This document shows positions 10,998-21,565 of a DNA stretch of 64,000 bases, in pieces. The DNA is taken from contig NZ_CP087968.1 of the NCBI RefSeq assembly GCF_024703895.1, positions 124,001 through 188,000 of the forward strand, read 5' to 3'. The position numbers were made by a program, and so were the translations under genes. Source of the stretch: Nocardioides sp. B-3. Its GTDB lineage: Bacteria > Actinomycetota > Actinomycetes > Propionibacteriales > Nocardioidaceae. How positions within the stretch are numbered: position 1 is the stretch's first letter; every line of letters begins with the position of its first letter. The notes beneath the pieces are model-generated. The model was not told the DNA's origin, made no database searches, and saw only the letters and a list, made by a program, of their open reading frames with translations.

Positions 10998-11992
10998 TCA
11001 GCCGGGGCGAACCGCGCCGACGTAGGGCATGGAGTAGAGGCCGGACACGGCCACACCGGTCCCAGGGGTTGGCGGCGTGCACGATCAGGCCGTTGCCGAT
11101 GTACATGCCGACGTGACTGATCGGGCTGTAGTAGAAGACCGGGTCGCCGGGCTGGAGCGCACTCGCGGAGATGTGCGGACCGGAGCCGTACTGGGCGCTG
11201 GACGAGTGCGGCAGGCCGACACCGGCGGCGCCCCGGGCGCGCATCGTGAGGCCCGAGCAGTCGAAGGCGTTGTCGCCCATGGCGCCGTAGACGTAGGCGT
11301 CACCGACCTGCGCCATTGCGTAGGAGATCGCGGCGGCGGCCCGGCCGGAGGCGGGAAGCGAAGCGGGCATCCGGGTCGAGCCGGAGCGCGAGGTCAGCAG
11401 GAGCTCGCGCTCCTCGGCCTCCGGGTCGGCCGGGGAGGTCCTCGGCGTCGGCGAGCTTCTCGTCGATCGTCTTCTTCTCGGCGGCGAGCTCGTCGGTGGT
11501 GTCGGCGATCTCGGCGGCGCGATCAGCGGTGGCCTCGCTGCGCAGGTCGAGGGCCTCGAGCTCGGTCGAGTAGGCGTCGAACATGTTGTCCCGGAGCGAG
11601 TTGAAGCCCGACATGGTCGAGAGCTGGCCCGGGGAAGGCGGCGGGGTCGTCGGAGACGACGACCCGGCCGACGGTGGAGATCGACTCACCCCCGGTAGCC
11701 GCGCAGGATGGAGTCGGCGACCTCGTCGCGGACGGCGTCGAGCTTGTCGCTCTGGCGCTGCTCGTCGGCACGGAGGGCCGCGAGGTCCTTGCGGAGGTCG
11801 GCAAGGTCGAGCTTGGCGTCGTTGTAGCGCTCGGAGGCCTGCTCGGCCTCGTGGTAGAGCCGGTCGACCTTGGCCCGGACGTCCTTGATGTCAGGATCGG
11901 CCTTGGGCGGGCGTGACGGGGATGATGGCGACTGCAGCGATGGCGGTGATTCCCAGCAAGGCGCTGCCGAGTCGCATCCGGTCGTGATTCAC
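10998..11992 (-). CDS. secreted NlpC/P60 peptidoglycan endopeptidase with coiled-coil (RipA-like)
   Basis: A signal peptide (MRLGSALLGITAIAAVAIIPVTPAQ) leads into a long coiled-coil region rich in Glu, Lys and Ala (for example EIADTTDELAAEKKTIDEK), then a C-terminal NlpC/P60 domain. The catalytic Cys is in AFDCSGL, the His in SHVGMYIG and the third polar residue in IVHAANP. Such proteins cut peptide stems in the cell wall during growth and division. At least four single-base breaks disturb the coding frame. GTG 11992 was chosen as start because GGAGAA lies 9 bp upstream; ATG 11977 is the alternative. A predicted c-di-AMP riboswitch lies in its leader, so regulation by c-di-AMP is likely. Confidence 0.85.
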
Positions 11993-12017
11993 GAGCGGGT
12001 GTTCTCCCTTGGTTGTC

Positions 12018-12172
12018 GTACGTCTGCCGGGTGAGCTGACGGGTTCGGGCACGACATGCCCTACGCCTCCTCCGCCATGCGCGAGCGCATGTCCTTGAAG
12101 GCGATTCACCCCAGACGAGCGGTGGTTCCCCGGCTCCGAGCCGCTGACGGGGGCCAACGGCATCGAACTCGA
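12018..12172 (-). ncRNA. ydaO/yuaA-type c-di-AMP riboswitch in the NlpC/P60 leader
   Basis: On the minus strand the leader shows, in order, GGGGAACC (12124-12131), GGGGTGAAT (12104-12112), GTAGGGCATG (12055-12064), CCCGAACCCGTCAGCT (12036-12051) and CACCCGGCAGACG (12021-12033). These are the conserved blocks of the ydaO-yuaA motif, which senses c-di-AMP and in actinobacteria commonly precedes cell-wall hydrolase genes. The 5' boundary is approximate. In the family, ligand binding switches the downstream gene off. The open stretch 11993-12329 holds nothing else that I recognise. Confidence 0.8.
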
Positions 12173-12329
12173 CGCGGTGTTCGCGCGGACCCGAGTGGCC
12201 CACTTCCACGAACACCAGAGCGGTCAGAGTAGTCGGCGAGCGGCGGCCCTGCCAATCTCCGCCCCACAAACTCGTCCGTGTCGTCGGTGTGGTGTGGCTC
12301 ACGGGGCTGACGTGACTGACGGGATCCGT

Positions 12330-12536
12330 TCAGGCGCTCTCCACGATGGGGCCGCAGACGGGTTGCACCAGCCGCAGCGGCGGCACCAGTCCCCCATCAG
12401 CGAGCGCCTCGAGGGCGCGGCGCTCGTCGTCGTCGAAGGTGAGCTCGGGGGGCGGGCCGAGCAGCACCGTGACCATGCAGTCGTGGCAGGCCAGCCCACG
12501 CACCAGACAGGTGTCGCAATCGATTCGTGTCGTCAT
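12330..12536 (-). CDS. small Cys-rich conserved actinobacterial protein
   Basis: This 68-residue protein (MTTRIDCDTCLVRGLACHDC...) has a CxxC and a CxxxxxxCxxC-like cluster in the first 20 residues, which may bind metal or iron-sulfur. An acidic middle (FDDDERRALEALADGG) and a short hydrophobic tail follow. Similar small proteins are widespread in actinobacteria next to cell-wall or NlpC genes. The start at ATG 12536 was preferred over upstream codons because homologues begin at this point. No function is known to me. Confidence 0.7.
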   Translation of the reverse strand: MTTRIDCDTCLVRGLACHDCMVTVLLGPPPELTFDDDERRALEALADGGLVPPLRLVQPVCGPIVESA

Positions 12537-12593
12537 GGGACGGACCATGACATCGAGCACCGACACTGATGATGTTCATGCCCCGTGAGTCGA

Positions 12594-13040
12594 TCAGCGC
12601 CGCAGGTACAGGAGCCAATCCGCCTCGAGCTCATGGCGCTCGAATTCCTCGAGTTCGGCCATCGCTCCGTCGGGCGGTGACCCTTCTTGAACCAACACGG
12701 CGTCACTCGCATCCACGGCCACCGACATCCCGGGACGACCCGCCGGGAAGTCCGGGTAGGCGCTCTGATGCTCCTGACTGAAGGCATCAAGGGGGTTGCT
12801 GAGCCAGACCCGAACCCCTTCAGCGGCGAGGCTCTCGACCGCCGGCTCCGGCGCGAGGACCACCATGCCCGGCGCGGATGCCGGGACGTCGGCTGCCAGT
12901 TCCTGATCAGCGTCGGCCATGGCTTGCGCGCGGAACGCGAGCACACCCGCACAAAGCACCATCGCGACGACGACGGCTGCCGACGCGCGAGGCGTGGGTC
13001 TGCCGGTGTTCAGGTGATCGGCGGCAGGTCTGCTAATCAT
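12594..13040 (-). CDS. predicted anchored extracytoplasmic protein, possible detached C-terminus of the upstream membrane protein
   Basis: This 148-residue protein has one N-terminal membrane segment (AAVVVAMVLCAGVLAF) and a soluble C-terminal part. Its ATG overlaps the end of the upstream gene by 8 bp. The soluble part (AEGVRVWLSNPLDAF...YPDFPAG...LEADWLLYLRR) corresponds in layout to the C-terminal domain of the single protein at 21562-22944 (GTRVLNDWSTGAYF...WTVIEADENFALL). It therefore looks like the tail of the same family encoded as a separate coupled gene. Given the many frame breaks here, one continuous gene is also possible. Confidence 0.55.
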   Translation of the reverse strand: MISRPAADHLNTGRPTPRASAAVVVAMVLCAGVLAFRAQAMADADQELAADVPASAPGMVVLAPEPAVESLAAEGVRVWLSNPLDAFSQEHQSAYPDFPAGRPGMSVAVDASDAVLVQEGSPPDGAMAELEEFERHELEADWLLYLRR

Positions 13041-13959
13041 CGATGCAGACGGTGCCGCCAGGGAACAGCAGCAACCAGATCCCGTTGCGCGCGGCGATGA
13101 CCGTGGCGATGGTCAGACCAGCCAACGCGACGTACTCCCACAGCGGCAATCGCTGCCTGAGCGCGCACGCCGAGGATCAGGGCTCCCACGACCATCAACA
13201 CGTCGAACGGGTTCCCCACAGATGGGGCCGCCCACAGGCCCTCGCCCCCGGCAGCCGCCTCGTTCTGCAGCACTCCGACGTAATAGTCAGCAGTGCGCCA
13301 CGCAGCCGGGTTGAGGAACAGCGCCCCGAGCGTCGCCACCCCGAGCGCGATCGTCTCGTTCGGGTGTCGAGTCAACCGCGAGAACAGCAGATGTGCACCC
13401 ATCACGCAGACACCCAAGAGGACCGAACCGTGCAGGTTGCCCCAGACCGCCACGAGCACTGGGGCCCACCACATGGCCCGCCCCGGCTTGCGGTGCTGAT
13501 CGCGCACCAGCAAGAGGGTCAACGCGAAGAAGAGCAACGAGAAGGTCTGCAGCCGCACGACTGCGAACGTCGCCGCACCGCCGAGCACCAGTACCACCAG
13601 CGTCAGCGCCGTGGACACGTCTGTCGCTCCTCGACGCCGTGTGTCGATCGCAACGACCACCAACGCACCCACCACGACCACGAAGTGCCAGACCAGCAAT
13701 CCGGCCAGTCCGAGCTCGTGGATCAGCGACAACAGGACCTCGGCCGCCACCGGGGGCGGCGGCCAGCCCTGACTGGGCGCTGCGGCGAACGGCACTGCGT
13801 CTGGAAGCACCCCCGTGCGGCGTACGTCGTCGCCCATCGCGACGAGCCACATCAGGTCGGCGCCGATCACCGACACCGGGGCAAGCAACAAGCCGCATGA
13901 GGTCAGGCTGACGCCGACAGCTCCCGGGATCGGTCGGACTTGTTGGTTGCCGGGGGCAT
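13033..13959 (-). CDS. polytopic membrane protein, GT-C/oligosaccharyltransferase-like
   Basis: At least eight hydrophobic helices alternate with short loops. An extracytoplasmic loop after the first helix carries GADLMWLVAMGDDVRR and VPFAAAPSQGW, resembling the acidic loop of GT-C glycosyltransferases and the equivalent loop of the paralogue at 21562 (DGYFHLRIGHELL, LSPFDTADWLPTQW). The start ATG 13959 requires one frame correction near 13905; a second break near 13155 leads to the end GIWLLLFPGGTVCIDD. Such proteins often transfer lipid-linked sugars, but no substrate can be assigned. Confidence 0.55.
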
Positions 13960-13975
13960 GCGGAACGGCAGTCGA

Positions 13976-14250
13976 CTAGTTCGAGGGCGACTGCGTGGTC
14001 GGATCGTCGGCCAATGCTGCCTCGTTGCGATCCACGACCTCGATCGCGTCGTCGCGCCCACACCAGCGGCACGACACCGACTCGACGAACTCGCCCTTCA
14101 CCTCAGTCGACTCGACCTCGGTGCTCGCCGGCCGTGTCGAAGTGCCAGAACTCGGTCGTCTGACGGGTCCGCTTCACGTCGAAGCGTGTGAGGTTGCCGC
14201 ATCCGCCGCAGCGCCAGCGTTGGGTCGCGTCGGGGAAGCTGTGAAGTCAC
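13976..14250 (-). CDS. small zinc-ribbon protein
   Basis: After two one-base corrections (near 14237 and 14118) this reads as a protein of about 90 residues with two CxxC knuckles, CGGCGN near the N-terminus and CRWCGR near the middle, separated by an acidic linker. The paired knuckles indicate a zinc ribbon. Related small proteins occur across actinobacteria with no established role. GTG 14250 was chosen as start because the resulting N-terminus (VTSQLPDATQRWRC) places the first knuckle as in relatives. It is divergent from the exonuclease gene at 14313. Confidence 0.6.
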
Positions 14251-14312
14251 ACGCCAACCCTAGTGGCGCGCCTTCCCCGCCGTTGTCGGTGGTCGGATCT
14301 AGCGTCGTGGAC

Positions 14313-16096
14313 ATGAGCACCACGGCAGCAGCCACGTCCCCGATGGGAGGCCCAGCGCAGCTTCGACGAGCTGGGTCGGCCGCTGCGCGACATCACCTTC
14401 TGTGTGGTCGACCCGGAGACGACCGGGGGCTCGGCGGCAGCCGGGTCGATGATCACCGAGATCGGCGCCGTCAAGGTCCGAGGCGGCGAGGTGCTCGGGG
14501 AGTTCCAGACACTCGTCAACCCGCATGCGGCCATTCCCCCGTTCATTGCCGTCCTCACCGGCATCACCAACTCCATGGTCAGCGACGCGCCGTCGATCGA
14601 GTCCGCCCTACCCGCGTTCCTCGAGTTCGCGGCCGGCTCCGTGCTCGTCGCCCACAACGCGCCCTTCGATGTCGGCTTCCTACGTCATTTCGCGGCGGTG
14701 CAGGACCTGACGTGGCCCACTTTCGAGGTGCTCGACACGGCCAAGCTGGCCGGGCGGGTGATCACACGCGACGACGCGCCCAACTGCAAGCTCTCATCGC
14801 TGGCACAGGTGTTCAACGCAACCACGACCCCCAACCACCGCGCGCTCTCCGACGCCCGCGCCACCGTCGACGTGCTGCACGGGCTGATGGAGCGCCTCGG
14901 CGGACTGGGCGTCCACACTCTCGAGGAGCTGCAGACCTTCACCTCGAAGGTCTCCACCGCCCAACGGCGCAAGCGCCACCTCGCCGAGGGGCTGCCGCAT
15001 GCCCCGGGGGTCTACCTCTTTCGCGATGATCGCGCCCGGGTGCTCTACGTCGGGACGTCGAAGGACCTGCGCAGCCGCGTCCGCTCCTACTTCACCGGCT
15101 CCGAGACGCGCACCCGGATCGGCGAGATGGTGGGACTCGCCCAGTCGGTCAGTGCGATCACCTGCGCCACCCCGCTGGAGGCGGAGGTCCGTGAGCTTCG
15201 ACTGATCGCCGAGCACAAACCGAAATACAATCGCCGGTCGCGGTTCCCGGAGAAGATGCACTTCGTCAAGCTCACCCGCGAGCCCCGGCCCCGGCTGTCC
15301 CCGGTCCGCCGAGTGCTCGACGACGATGCCGACTACCTCGGCCCGTTCTCCTCCGGGAAGACCGCGGAGAAGTGCCCGGCCGCCCTCCACGAGACGTTCC
15401 CCGATCCGACAGTGCTCCGACTCGTTCGGCGCTCGCCCGTCCCGCGCTCCTTGCGTGCTGGCAGAGATGGGCCGCTGTCTGTCCCCATGCGATGGCAGCA
15501 CCGACACCGCGACGTACGCCGCAGTGGTCCGTCAGCTTCGAGACACCCTGCTCCATCGCCCCGATGAGGTCGTTGACGCCATCCAGCGACGGATGACATC
15601 GCTGGCCGACCTCGACCGGTTCGAGGACGCAGGGGTGCACCGGGACCGGCTGGCCACCTTCGTGCGCGCTGCGGCACGCACTCAACGCCTCTCCGCGGTG
15701 ACTCGTTGTCCAGAGATCGTCGCCGCTCGCCGCGAGGACGACAACCGATGGGCCGTGCACATCGTGCGCCACGGGCGGCTGGCCGCCGCGGGCGTGATCC
15801 CGGCCGGTGCCGATGCCCACCACTACGTCGATCAGCTCCGGGCAAGCGCGGAGACCGTGTCGACGGCCCCCGGTCCGGTGCCGGCCGCCACGGCCGAGGA
15901 GACAGAGAAGGTGCTCCGCTGGCTGGAAGCACCGGGCATCCGCCTCATCGACGTGGCCGGCGAATGGGCCTGCCCTGTCGGCGGCGCCACGCGTCACCTC
16001 TCGGTCTTGGACGTGGTCGAAGAATCCCGACGGTCCCTCGTGCCCTTCGATGAGATGGGTCTGACCGGCGGCCCGATACATCGTCCGGCGCGCTGA
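14313..16096 (+). CDS. DEDDh 3'-5' exonuclease fused to GIY-YIG (UvrC-like) nuclease
   Basis: The N-terminal half is a DnaQ-like exonuclease. It has VVDPETTGG (usual DxETTG), HNAPFDVGFL and HRALSDARATVDVL, giving Asp, Glu, Asp, His and Asp ligands. From about base 14990 a GIY-YIG domain follows (GVYLFRDDRARVLYVGTSKDLRSRVRSYF) with a UvrC/Cho-like C-terminal part. Corrected length is about 594 residues, as in the actinobacterial DEDD exonuclease domain proteins. Such fusions probably act in DNA repair, combining incision with trimming. Breaks lie near 14347 and 15405. ATG 14313 was chosen because it precedes the first conserved residues by about 30 codons. Confidence 0.82.
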
Positions 16097-16194
16097 TTCG
16101 CCACGACTTTCCCAGCCGATCGACTTCGGCAGGGCGCGCGGCATGGGATTCTCTCGCTCGTGACTTTCGCAGTTACCCACCCGGCGCGCGGACC

Positions 16195-17606
16195 GTGCGT
16201 TCCGTGTTCATGGCCGCGTTCGCCGGTGTCCTCCTGCTTCAGAGCGCCTGGATGACAGCCCTCCCGATGTTTCGCGGCCCCGACGAGATTGAGCATCTCC
16301 TGCGTGCATCGAACGTTGGATTGGGACATTGGTTGCCAGCCGACCTGCCGCGGTACGAGGATCCGTTGATCGTCACGGTTCAAAGGGACTTGGCGAACGC
16401 CACTACGCCCACGTGCCTCAAGTTGCGCGAAGGCCTGAAGCCGGAGTTCTGCACACCCAAGCACCTCAATTCCGACGGAACGGTCGATATTCGGAGCAAT
16501 GTTGCCCTCTACAACCCCCTCTACTACGCCGTTGTGGGCACGCCCCTGAAGATCCCGGAGGGCGAAGTTGGCGCATGGGCCGTGCGAGCTCTCGGCGGCG
16601 TCCTGTCAGCCTTGATGATGGCTTGGGGGTGGGTTCTGGTCGCGTCCCGAAGAAGAACTAACTGGCCCTGCGTGGCTTTCCTCGTGGCGTTGACCCCGGC
16701 AATCATCTTCGCCACGACCGTCGCGGCACCGAACGGCATGAGCTATGCGGCGGGCCTTCTGTTGTGGGCGGGTTTACTTTCGTCTCGGGCCGACAGCCGC
16801 TCCCCAACAGCTCCCGCCGCCAGTGCAGTGGGGGCTTGCGTCGTTGTGCTAACCCACACAACGGGGATCATTTGGGTGGGTGCTGCCGTCCTGACGATGC
16901 TTTGCCTCGTCGGCTGGGGGGCCTGCAAGGCATTCTGGTGGTTCGGCCTCGCGCGTGGGTCGCCGGCATCGGATGTGTCCTAACAGTGATGACATTCACG
17001 ATTGCTTGGACTCTGCTCTTCTCCCCGGGCTCGCCGACTTCCCATGAGCCCTTGGTGGCAGAGACCAAATCCATCCCCATGGCGGCACACGTCATCCTCT
17101 GGATCTTCCAGACCATCGGTGTGATGCCGAACCGATTCGACATACTGTGGCCGGGGGTATACGCGCTATGGCTGGTACCCCTAGTTCTGCTCCTCGGCCG
17201 GGGCGCTCTAACTAGTTCCAAGCGGGAGCGGATCGCCGGAGCGGTGGCGCTCGGGATATCGATCCTCATTCCCGTCGTGGCGACCTGGACGACTTATGAT
17301 TCGTTGGGTGTCGCGTGGCAAGGTCGCTACGAGTTGCCCCTGCTCGTGGGGATCGTGATGATGGCGGGCGAAGCGCTGGAACGGGGTGCGGATGCGCCGC
17401 GCCTGTTGCTCCGGGCGCTCCTGATCCTCTTGGCCACCACCACGTATTTGTGTCTCTTGTGCGTGGGCTTGCGCGAGGCCGATGGCCCCTACAACGACGG
17501 GCGCCACTGGAACTTCCTGCTTCTGGTTGTCGCTCCGGTGTTGATCGGAGCGGGCTACCTGCTCCTATTTCGATCGAGCCAAACTCGCTCAATCGAGTCC
17601 CAGTGA
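16195..17606 (+). CDS. polytopic membrane protein, DUF2142-like
   Basis: The protein has about ten hydrophobic helices. After the first lies RGPDEIEHLLRA, an acidic motif in the position typical of DUF2142 and other GT-C-like membrane proteins, and a large soluble loop with paired Cys (TPTCLKLREGLKPEFCTP). One frame break near 16955 joins the N-terminal part to a tail ending RSSQTRSIESQ. The coding sequence uses noticeably more A/T-rich codons (TTG, GTT, CTT) than its neighbours, which may mark acquired surface-polysaccharide genes. The role is unproven; lipid-linked glycan work is a guess from the fold. Confidence 0.6.
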
Positions 17607-17627
17607 GAACGCAGACTCGAGGTCGTG

Positions 17628-17867
17628 TCACGAGAACGTGCGGAACGCGATGTGCGTCTCCGTCGACGTAACGCCTTCAACCTTGTTGAGCGAGTCGGCG
17701 ACCACGGCAGCGATGTCTTCGTGCTTGCTGACTCGGATCATCGCGATCAAGTCGATCTGGCCCGTCACCGAGTAGACCTCGCTGACACCGTCCAGCGCCG
17801 CGATCACCTCGGCGACCTCCGGGATGCGGGCGACGTCGGCCTTCACGAAGACGATGGCGGTGATCAT
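17628..17867 (-). CDS. stand-alone Lrp/AsnC ligand-binding (RAM) domain protein
   Basis: This intact 79-residue protein (MITAIVFVKADVARIPEVAE...) consists only of the alpha-beta ligand-binding domain found at the C-terminus of Lrp/AsnC regulators, without a DNA-binding domain. The GQIDLIAMIRV strand is characteristic. Such proteins form dimers and octamers that bind amino acids and may modulate full-length Lrp proteins. It stands alone between two convergent or divergent neighbours. Confidence 0.85.
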   Translation of the reverse strand: MITAIVFVKADVARIPEVAEVIAALDGVSEVYSVTGQIDLIAMIRVSKHEDIAAVVADSLNKVEGVTSTETHIAFRTFS

Positions 17868-17993
17868 GACGTGACCGTATCCGTTCTCCCCAACAGCGAG
17901 GGAGTTCCGACCACCAATTTGGGCATTCCACCGACGAGCGGCCCGGCCAGCCCTTAGCGTTCAGCGACCGGCACATCCGCTCGAGGGGACAGC

Positions 17994-20894
17994 ATGCGCT
18001 ACCAATTCTCTGCGCTTCGACGCAGCAGCCACATCGTCGCGGCCATCGCCGCGCCTCGCCGTCGTGACTTCGCCGATCAGCGTCGTCGTGCCCGCACACG
18101 CGAAAGCGCCCACGGGGTTGAAGGTGACGATGCCCAATTCCGAGCACTCCGGTCCTCACTGGAGCCGCGTCAGCGGGGCCACGTCCTACCAGTCCAGGTC
18201 GACAACAACGCTGGCTTCCCCTCCCCCGAGGTGCAGACCACGACTCGCAACTCGCGCTTCGTGCCAATGACACACCTGTCTGCGGGCACGCAGTACTGGC
18301 GCGTGACCGCAGTCAAGGACGGGGCCCAGCCTTCTCGGGCCGCGGGGACCTTCTCCGTCTCCGCCGTCTCCGTCCCCGTTCCGACTTCTCCGGCAAACGG
18401 CGAAGTGCTGCCTCAGCCCGGCCGCCCGCCTCTCCTGCGCTGGCAGACCAGCCGTGGAGCCACCATGTACACCGTCGAGGTGGACGGAGACGCCGACTTC
18501 ATCGGCGCGAAGAGCTACAACACCCGCAACACGTCTTTCTCGCTGCCCGAGGCATTGCCCGCTGGGGACTACTTCTGGCGGGTGACCGCCAGCCTCGGCC
18601 AAGGCCTGACCAGCGTGCCGTCGGCCGCTTCGAGCTTTATTCTGACTGCGTTGCCCGCGCCGACGTTGATCTATCCACTCGATGACATCAACGGAGCCAT
18701 TGAGGACGTCATCTTCGACTGGGAGCCGGTGCCAAAGCCGCCTACTACGACCTCCGTGTCGCCACTGACTCAACGTTCAACAACTTCGCGTTCAAGGGCG
18801 AGAATCTCTACGGAACCCGGTTCTCGCCCAAGACGACCTTGTTCAACGACCAGTTCTGGTGGCGCGTGCGCGCCGTTGACTTGGCAGGTCAGCCCACCGA
18901 GTGGGCGTCGGGACGGGCCAGCTTCCAGCGCAACTGGCTCGATACGCCCCAAGCACAATGGCCTCTCGGGGACGAGTCGGTGGCCGACGCGGCCGTTCCC
19001 GCAAGCGATGGGGAGCGGTACTTCTACAGTTGGACTCCGGTCCAACATGCGACTCAGTACATGCTCGAAGTTTCCACCGACGCAAACTTCTCGCCCGCCT
19101 TCACGACCGTGTGTTACACGGCCAACACCACTTTCGCTCCTCGCTTCACGAACTTCCAGACCCACACGTGCGGACTGTCCCCCGGGACCCTCCATTACTG
19201 GCGCGTGAGCGCCCCTCGACGAGCCCTACCCGCAAGGGGGCGTGCCGGGGATCGTGTCCACTCCCCAGAAGGTGAGATGGGGACCGCGCGCACCAAGCCA
19301 ACCGTTTACCTCATTCAGCACCGTCACTGGCCTCAAGGTCGCCATGACAGGGACAGGTGCCGTGAATGGTGCACAAGGCTGCGGCGCACCCACCTGTGCT
19401 GCGATGTCGGCGACGCCGGTGTTCACGTGGGATCGCATGCCGGGAATTGACTACTACAAGGTCGTCATCGGGGTGGACGAGAATTTCACGTTCTCTCCCA
19501 TGCCGAGCATCGAGCGATACGCCACCACCAACCACTTCTTCGCGCTGAACTCGGGGACCGACGAGTCCAAGGCTCTGGCCGACAGCGAGGCGGGCAAGCC
19601 TTACTTCTGGTATGTCATCCCATGCCGCAACGACAACACGTGCGGGCCGAGCCCCCATCAAGCGGAACCCACCGCTCTCAGGAGCGCACAGCTTCCTCAA
19701 GTCCTCACCAGCGGTGACGAACCTCATCTCGTCCGACCCTGCGGGATCAGATATCACGTTCGCTTGGCAGGACTATTTCGACACCAACCGAAGTGTCAAT
19801 TCCTACGGCGAACTGGGCCAGCAGTCCGCCAAGATCTACCGCATCCGGGTGGACAACGAACCGAGCTTTGCCCCGCCGCTACTAGATGAGGCGATCGTCG
19901 ACCAAGCGACCTTCACATCGGGTGACCGGCTCTACCCCGAGGGCACGCTCTTCTGGCGGGTCCGGGCCATCGATGCGCAGGACAACACGCTGACCCGGTC
20001 CTCGACCGCCTCACTGACCAAGGCCAGTCCCAACGTGGTCCAGACCTCGCCGATCAGTGGTCAGGCTCGACCCGGGACTGTTGCTCTGGAGTGGCAGCCG
20101 CAGGCATTCGCATCCGGCTATGAGGTCGAGGTCTATGCGAACAACGATGCAGGGTTCTCCGCCGCCAACCGCATCATCCGGGCTCGTGTTGCCAACCCGG
20201 CCTACACACCGACCGAACCGATCCCGGCGTCAGCGACGCCCTATATCTGGCGCGTGCGACGCCCTGGACTCGAAGAACAATCCGGGCCCGTGGAGCGCAG
20301 CCAGGGTTCATATCCCTCGGCGCTGCGCCGGAACTCCTCTCCCCCGGTCATGGGTCGCTCCAAGGCAGCATTTCCAGCTACATGGAGTGGAGCGATGTCC
20401 CAGTGCCACCAGCTATCAGGTATCCCTGCGAACCGACTCCGGGACCAGTCAGGTCATTCCCACGGTCGCGACTGCTCTCGCCCCGTCCGAACTCGCGACT
20501 GCTACGTACACGTGGCAGGTCACGGCCGTTGACTCGAATGGCAAGACCCTCGGCACCAGCGTCAACCGGACCTTCCGGATCGACGCCGTACCGCCCAAGG
20601 TCCTCAAGATCAAGCCCGGCAAGCCGAAGGCGAAGTCCGACCTCAAGGTGGTCTTCAGCGAGCGGGTCAAGGGCATCAGCAAGAAGACCGTCAAGCTCAA
20701 GCGCAAACGCCAAGGGCAAGTTCAAGGTCGTCAAGGCCAAGGTGAAGGTGAAGAAGGCGGGCAAGCTGGCCGTGATCAACCCGAAGGGCCGCCTGAAGAA
20801 GGGCACCTACGTGATCGTCTTCAAGAACACCGTGATCAAGGACTCGGCAGGCAACCCGCTGGTCGACAAGAAGGTGGCGGCACCGTCGCCGTGA
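17994..20894 (+). CDS. large secreted protein with eight FN3-like modules and a terminal Ig-like domain
   Basis: A signal peptide (MRYQFSALRRSSHIVAAIAA, continuing hydrophobic after a break) leads into a series of about eight beta-sandwich modules of 90-110 residues. Each closes with an aromatic-Trp-Arg-Val strand: QYWRVTA, DYFWRVTA, QFWWRVRA, HYWRVSA, YFWYVIP, LFWRVRA, YIWRVRR and YTWQVTA. The last about 100 residues form a Big_5-like domain (VFSERVKGISKKTVKL ... GNPLVDKKV). Ribosome site GAGGGGA precedes ATG 17994. At least seven single-base breaks interrupt the frame. The protein is probably an extracellular adhesin or wall-associated spacer; no catalytic domain is visible. Confidence 0.75.
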
Positions 20895-20932
20895 CGGTCA
20901 TTCGCAACCGACGTCGGCAGTAGTCTCCGCTC

Positions 20933-21565
20933 GTGACCCGGCTCTACGACCACTGGCTCGACATCCTCGGCTGGGGCGGCAGTGCACTCCCGGTGTACTC
21001 GCTGCTCCAGTCGAGGTTGATCCGGCTCCGCGTCCTCAATCTCGCGGCGTGCCTCATCCTGACGGTCTTCAACTGGGCTCTCGAGGCCCGGCCGATGGTC
21101 GGCATGAACATCGTGCTGGCGGCGATCAACCTGTGGTTCATCCTCAAGCTGTTGCGCGAACGCCACGACGAGGCGGCCTTCGAGGTGCTGCAGGTCCGCG
21201 GTGACGACGAATACCTGCGCCACATCCTGCGGGTCCACGCCGCCGACATCTTGCGCTTCAATCCCGCTTTCATCCATGACCCCGGTGCCGATGACCGGGA
21301 CGCGTTCCTCGTGACGCGCGGTGACGAGACGGTCGGCGTCGTCCTGCTGACGGCCGTCGGCGACAGCGCCCACGTGCTCCTCGACTACGTCACCCCGCGC
21401 TACCGCGACTTCTCCCCCGGCGAGTTCATCTGGCGCAAGAGCGGGATGCTCAGCAGCCACGGCTATCGCCGGGTCGTCACGTCGCCGGAGATGGTGGCGC
21501 CGTATTACGACCGGGTCGGGTTCGATCGCGTCGGTGGCTCCCGGGTACTCGAGCTCTCGCCATGA
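20933..21565 (+). CDS. YgjV-like membrane domain fused to GNAT-like domain
   Basis: This intact 210-residue protein has three closely spaced N-terminal helices (LGWGGSALPVYSLLQ, LAACLILTVFNWAL, MNIVLAAINLWFILKLL), matching the YgjV membrane module. A C-terminal domain of about 120 residues looks like an N-acetyltransferase (FLVTRGDETVGVVLL ... VTSPEMVAPYYDRVGFDRVG, the typical final GNAT helix and strand). The GTG start follows the preceding stop by 38 bp, and its stop overlaps the next start (ATGA). The substrate is unknown. Confidence 0.7.
   Translation: MTRLYDHWLDILGWGGSALPVYSLLQSRLIRLRVLNLAACLILTVFNWALEARPMVGMNIVLAAINLWFILKLLRERHDEAAFEVLQVRGDDEYLRHILRVHAADILRFNPAFIHDPGADDRDAFLVTRGDETVGVVLLTAVGDSAHVLLDYVTPRYRDFSPGEFIWRKSGMLSSHGYRRVVTSPEMVAPYYDRVGFDRVGGSRVLELSP

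Noticed and set aside
11085..11303. Extra minus-strand frame inside the NlpC/P60 gene
   Set aside because: It overlaps the catalytic domain in another frame and has Ser/Thr/Arg-rich shadow composition.
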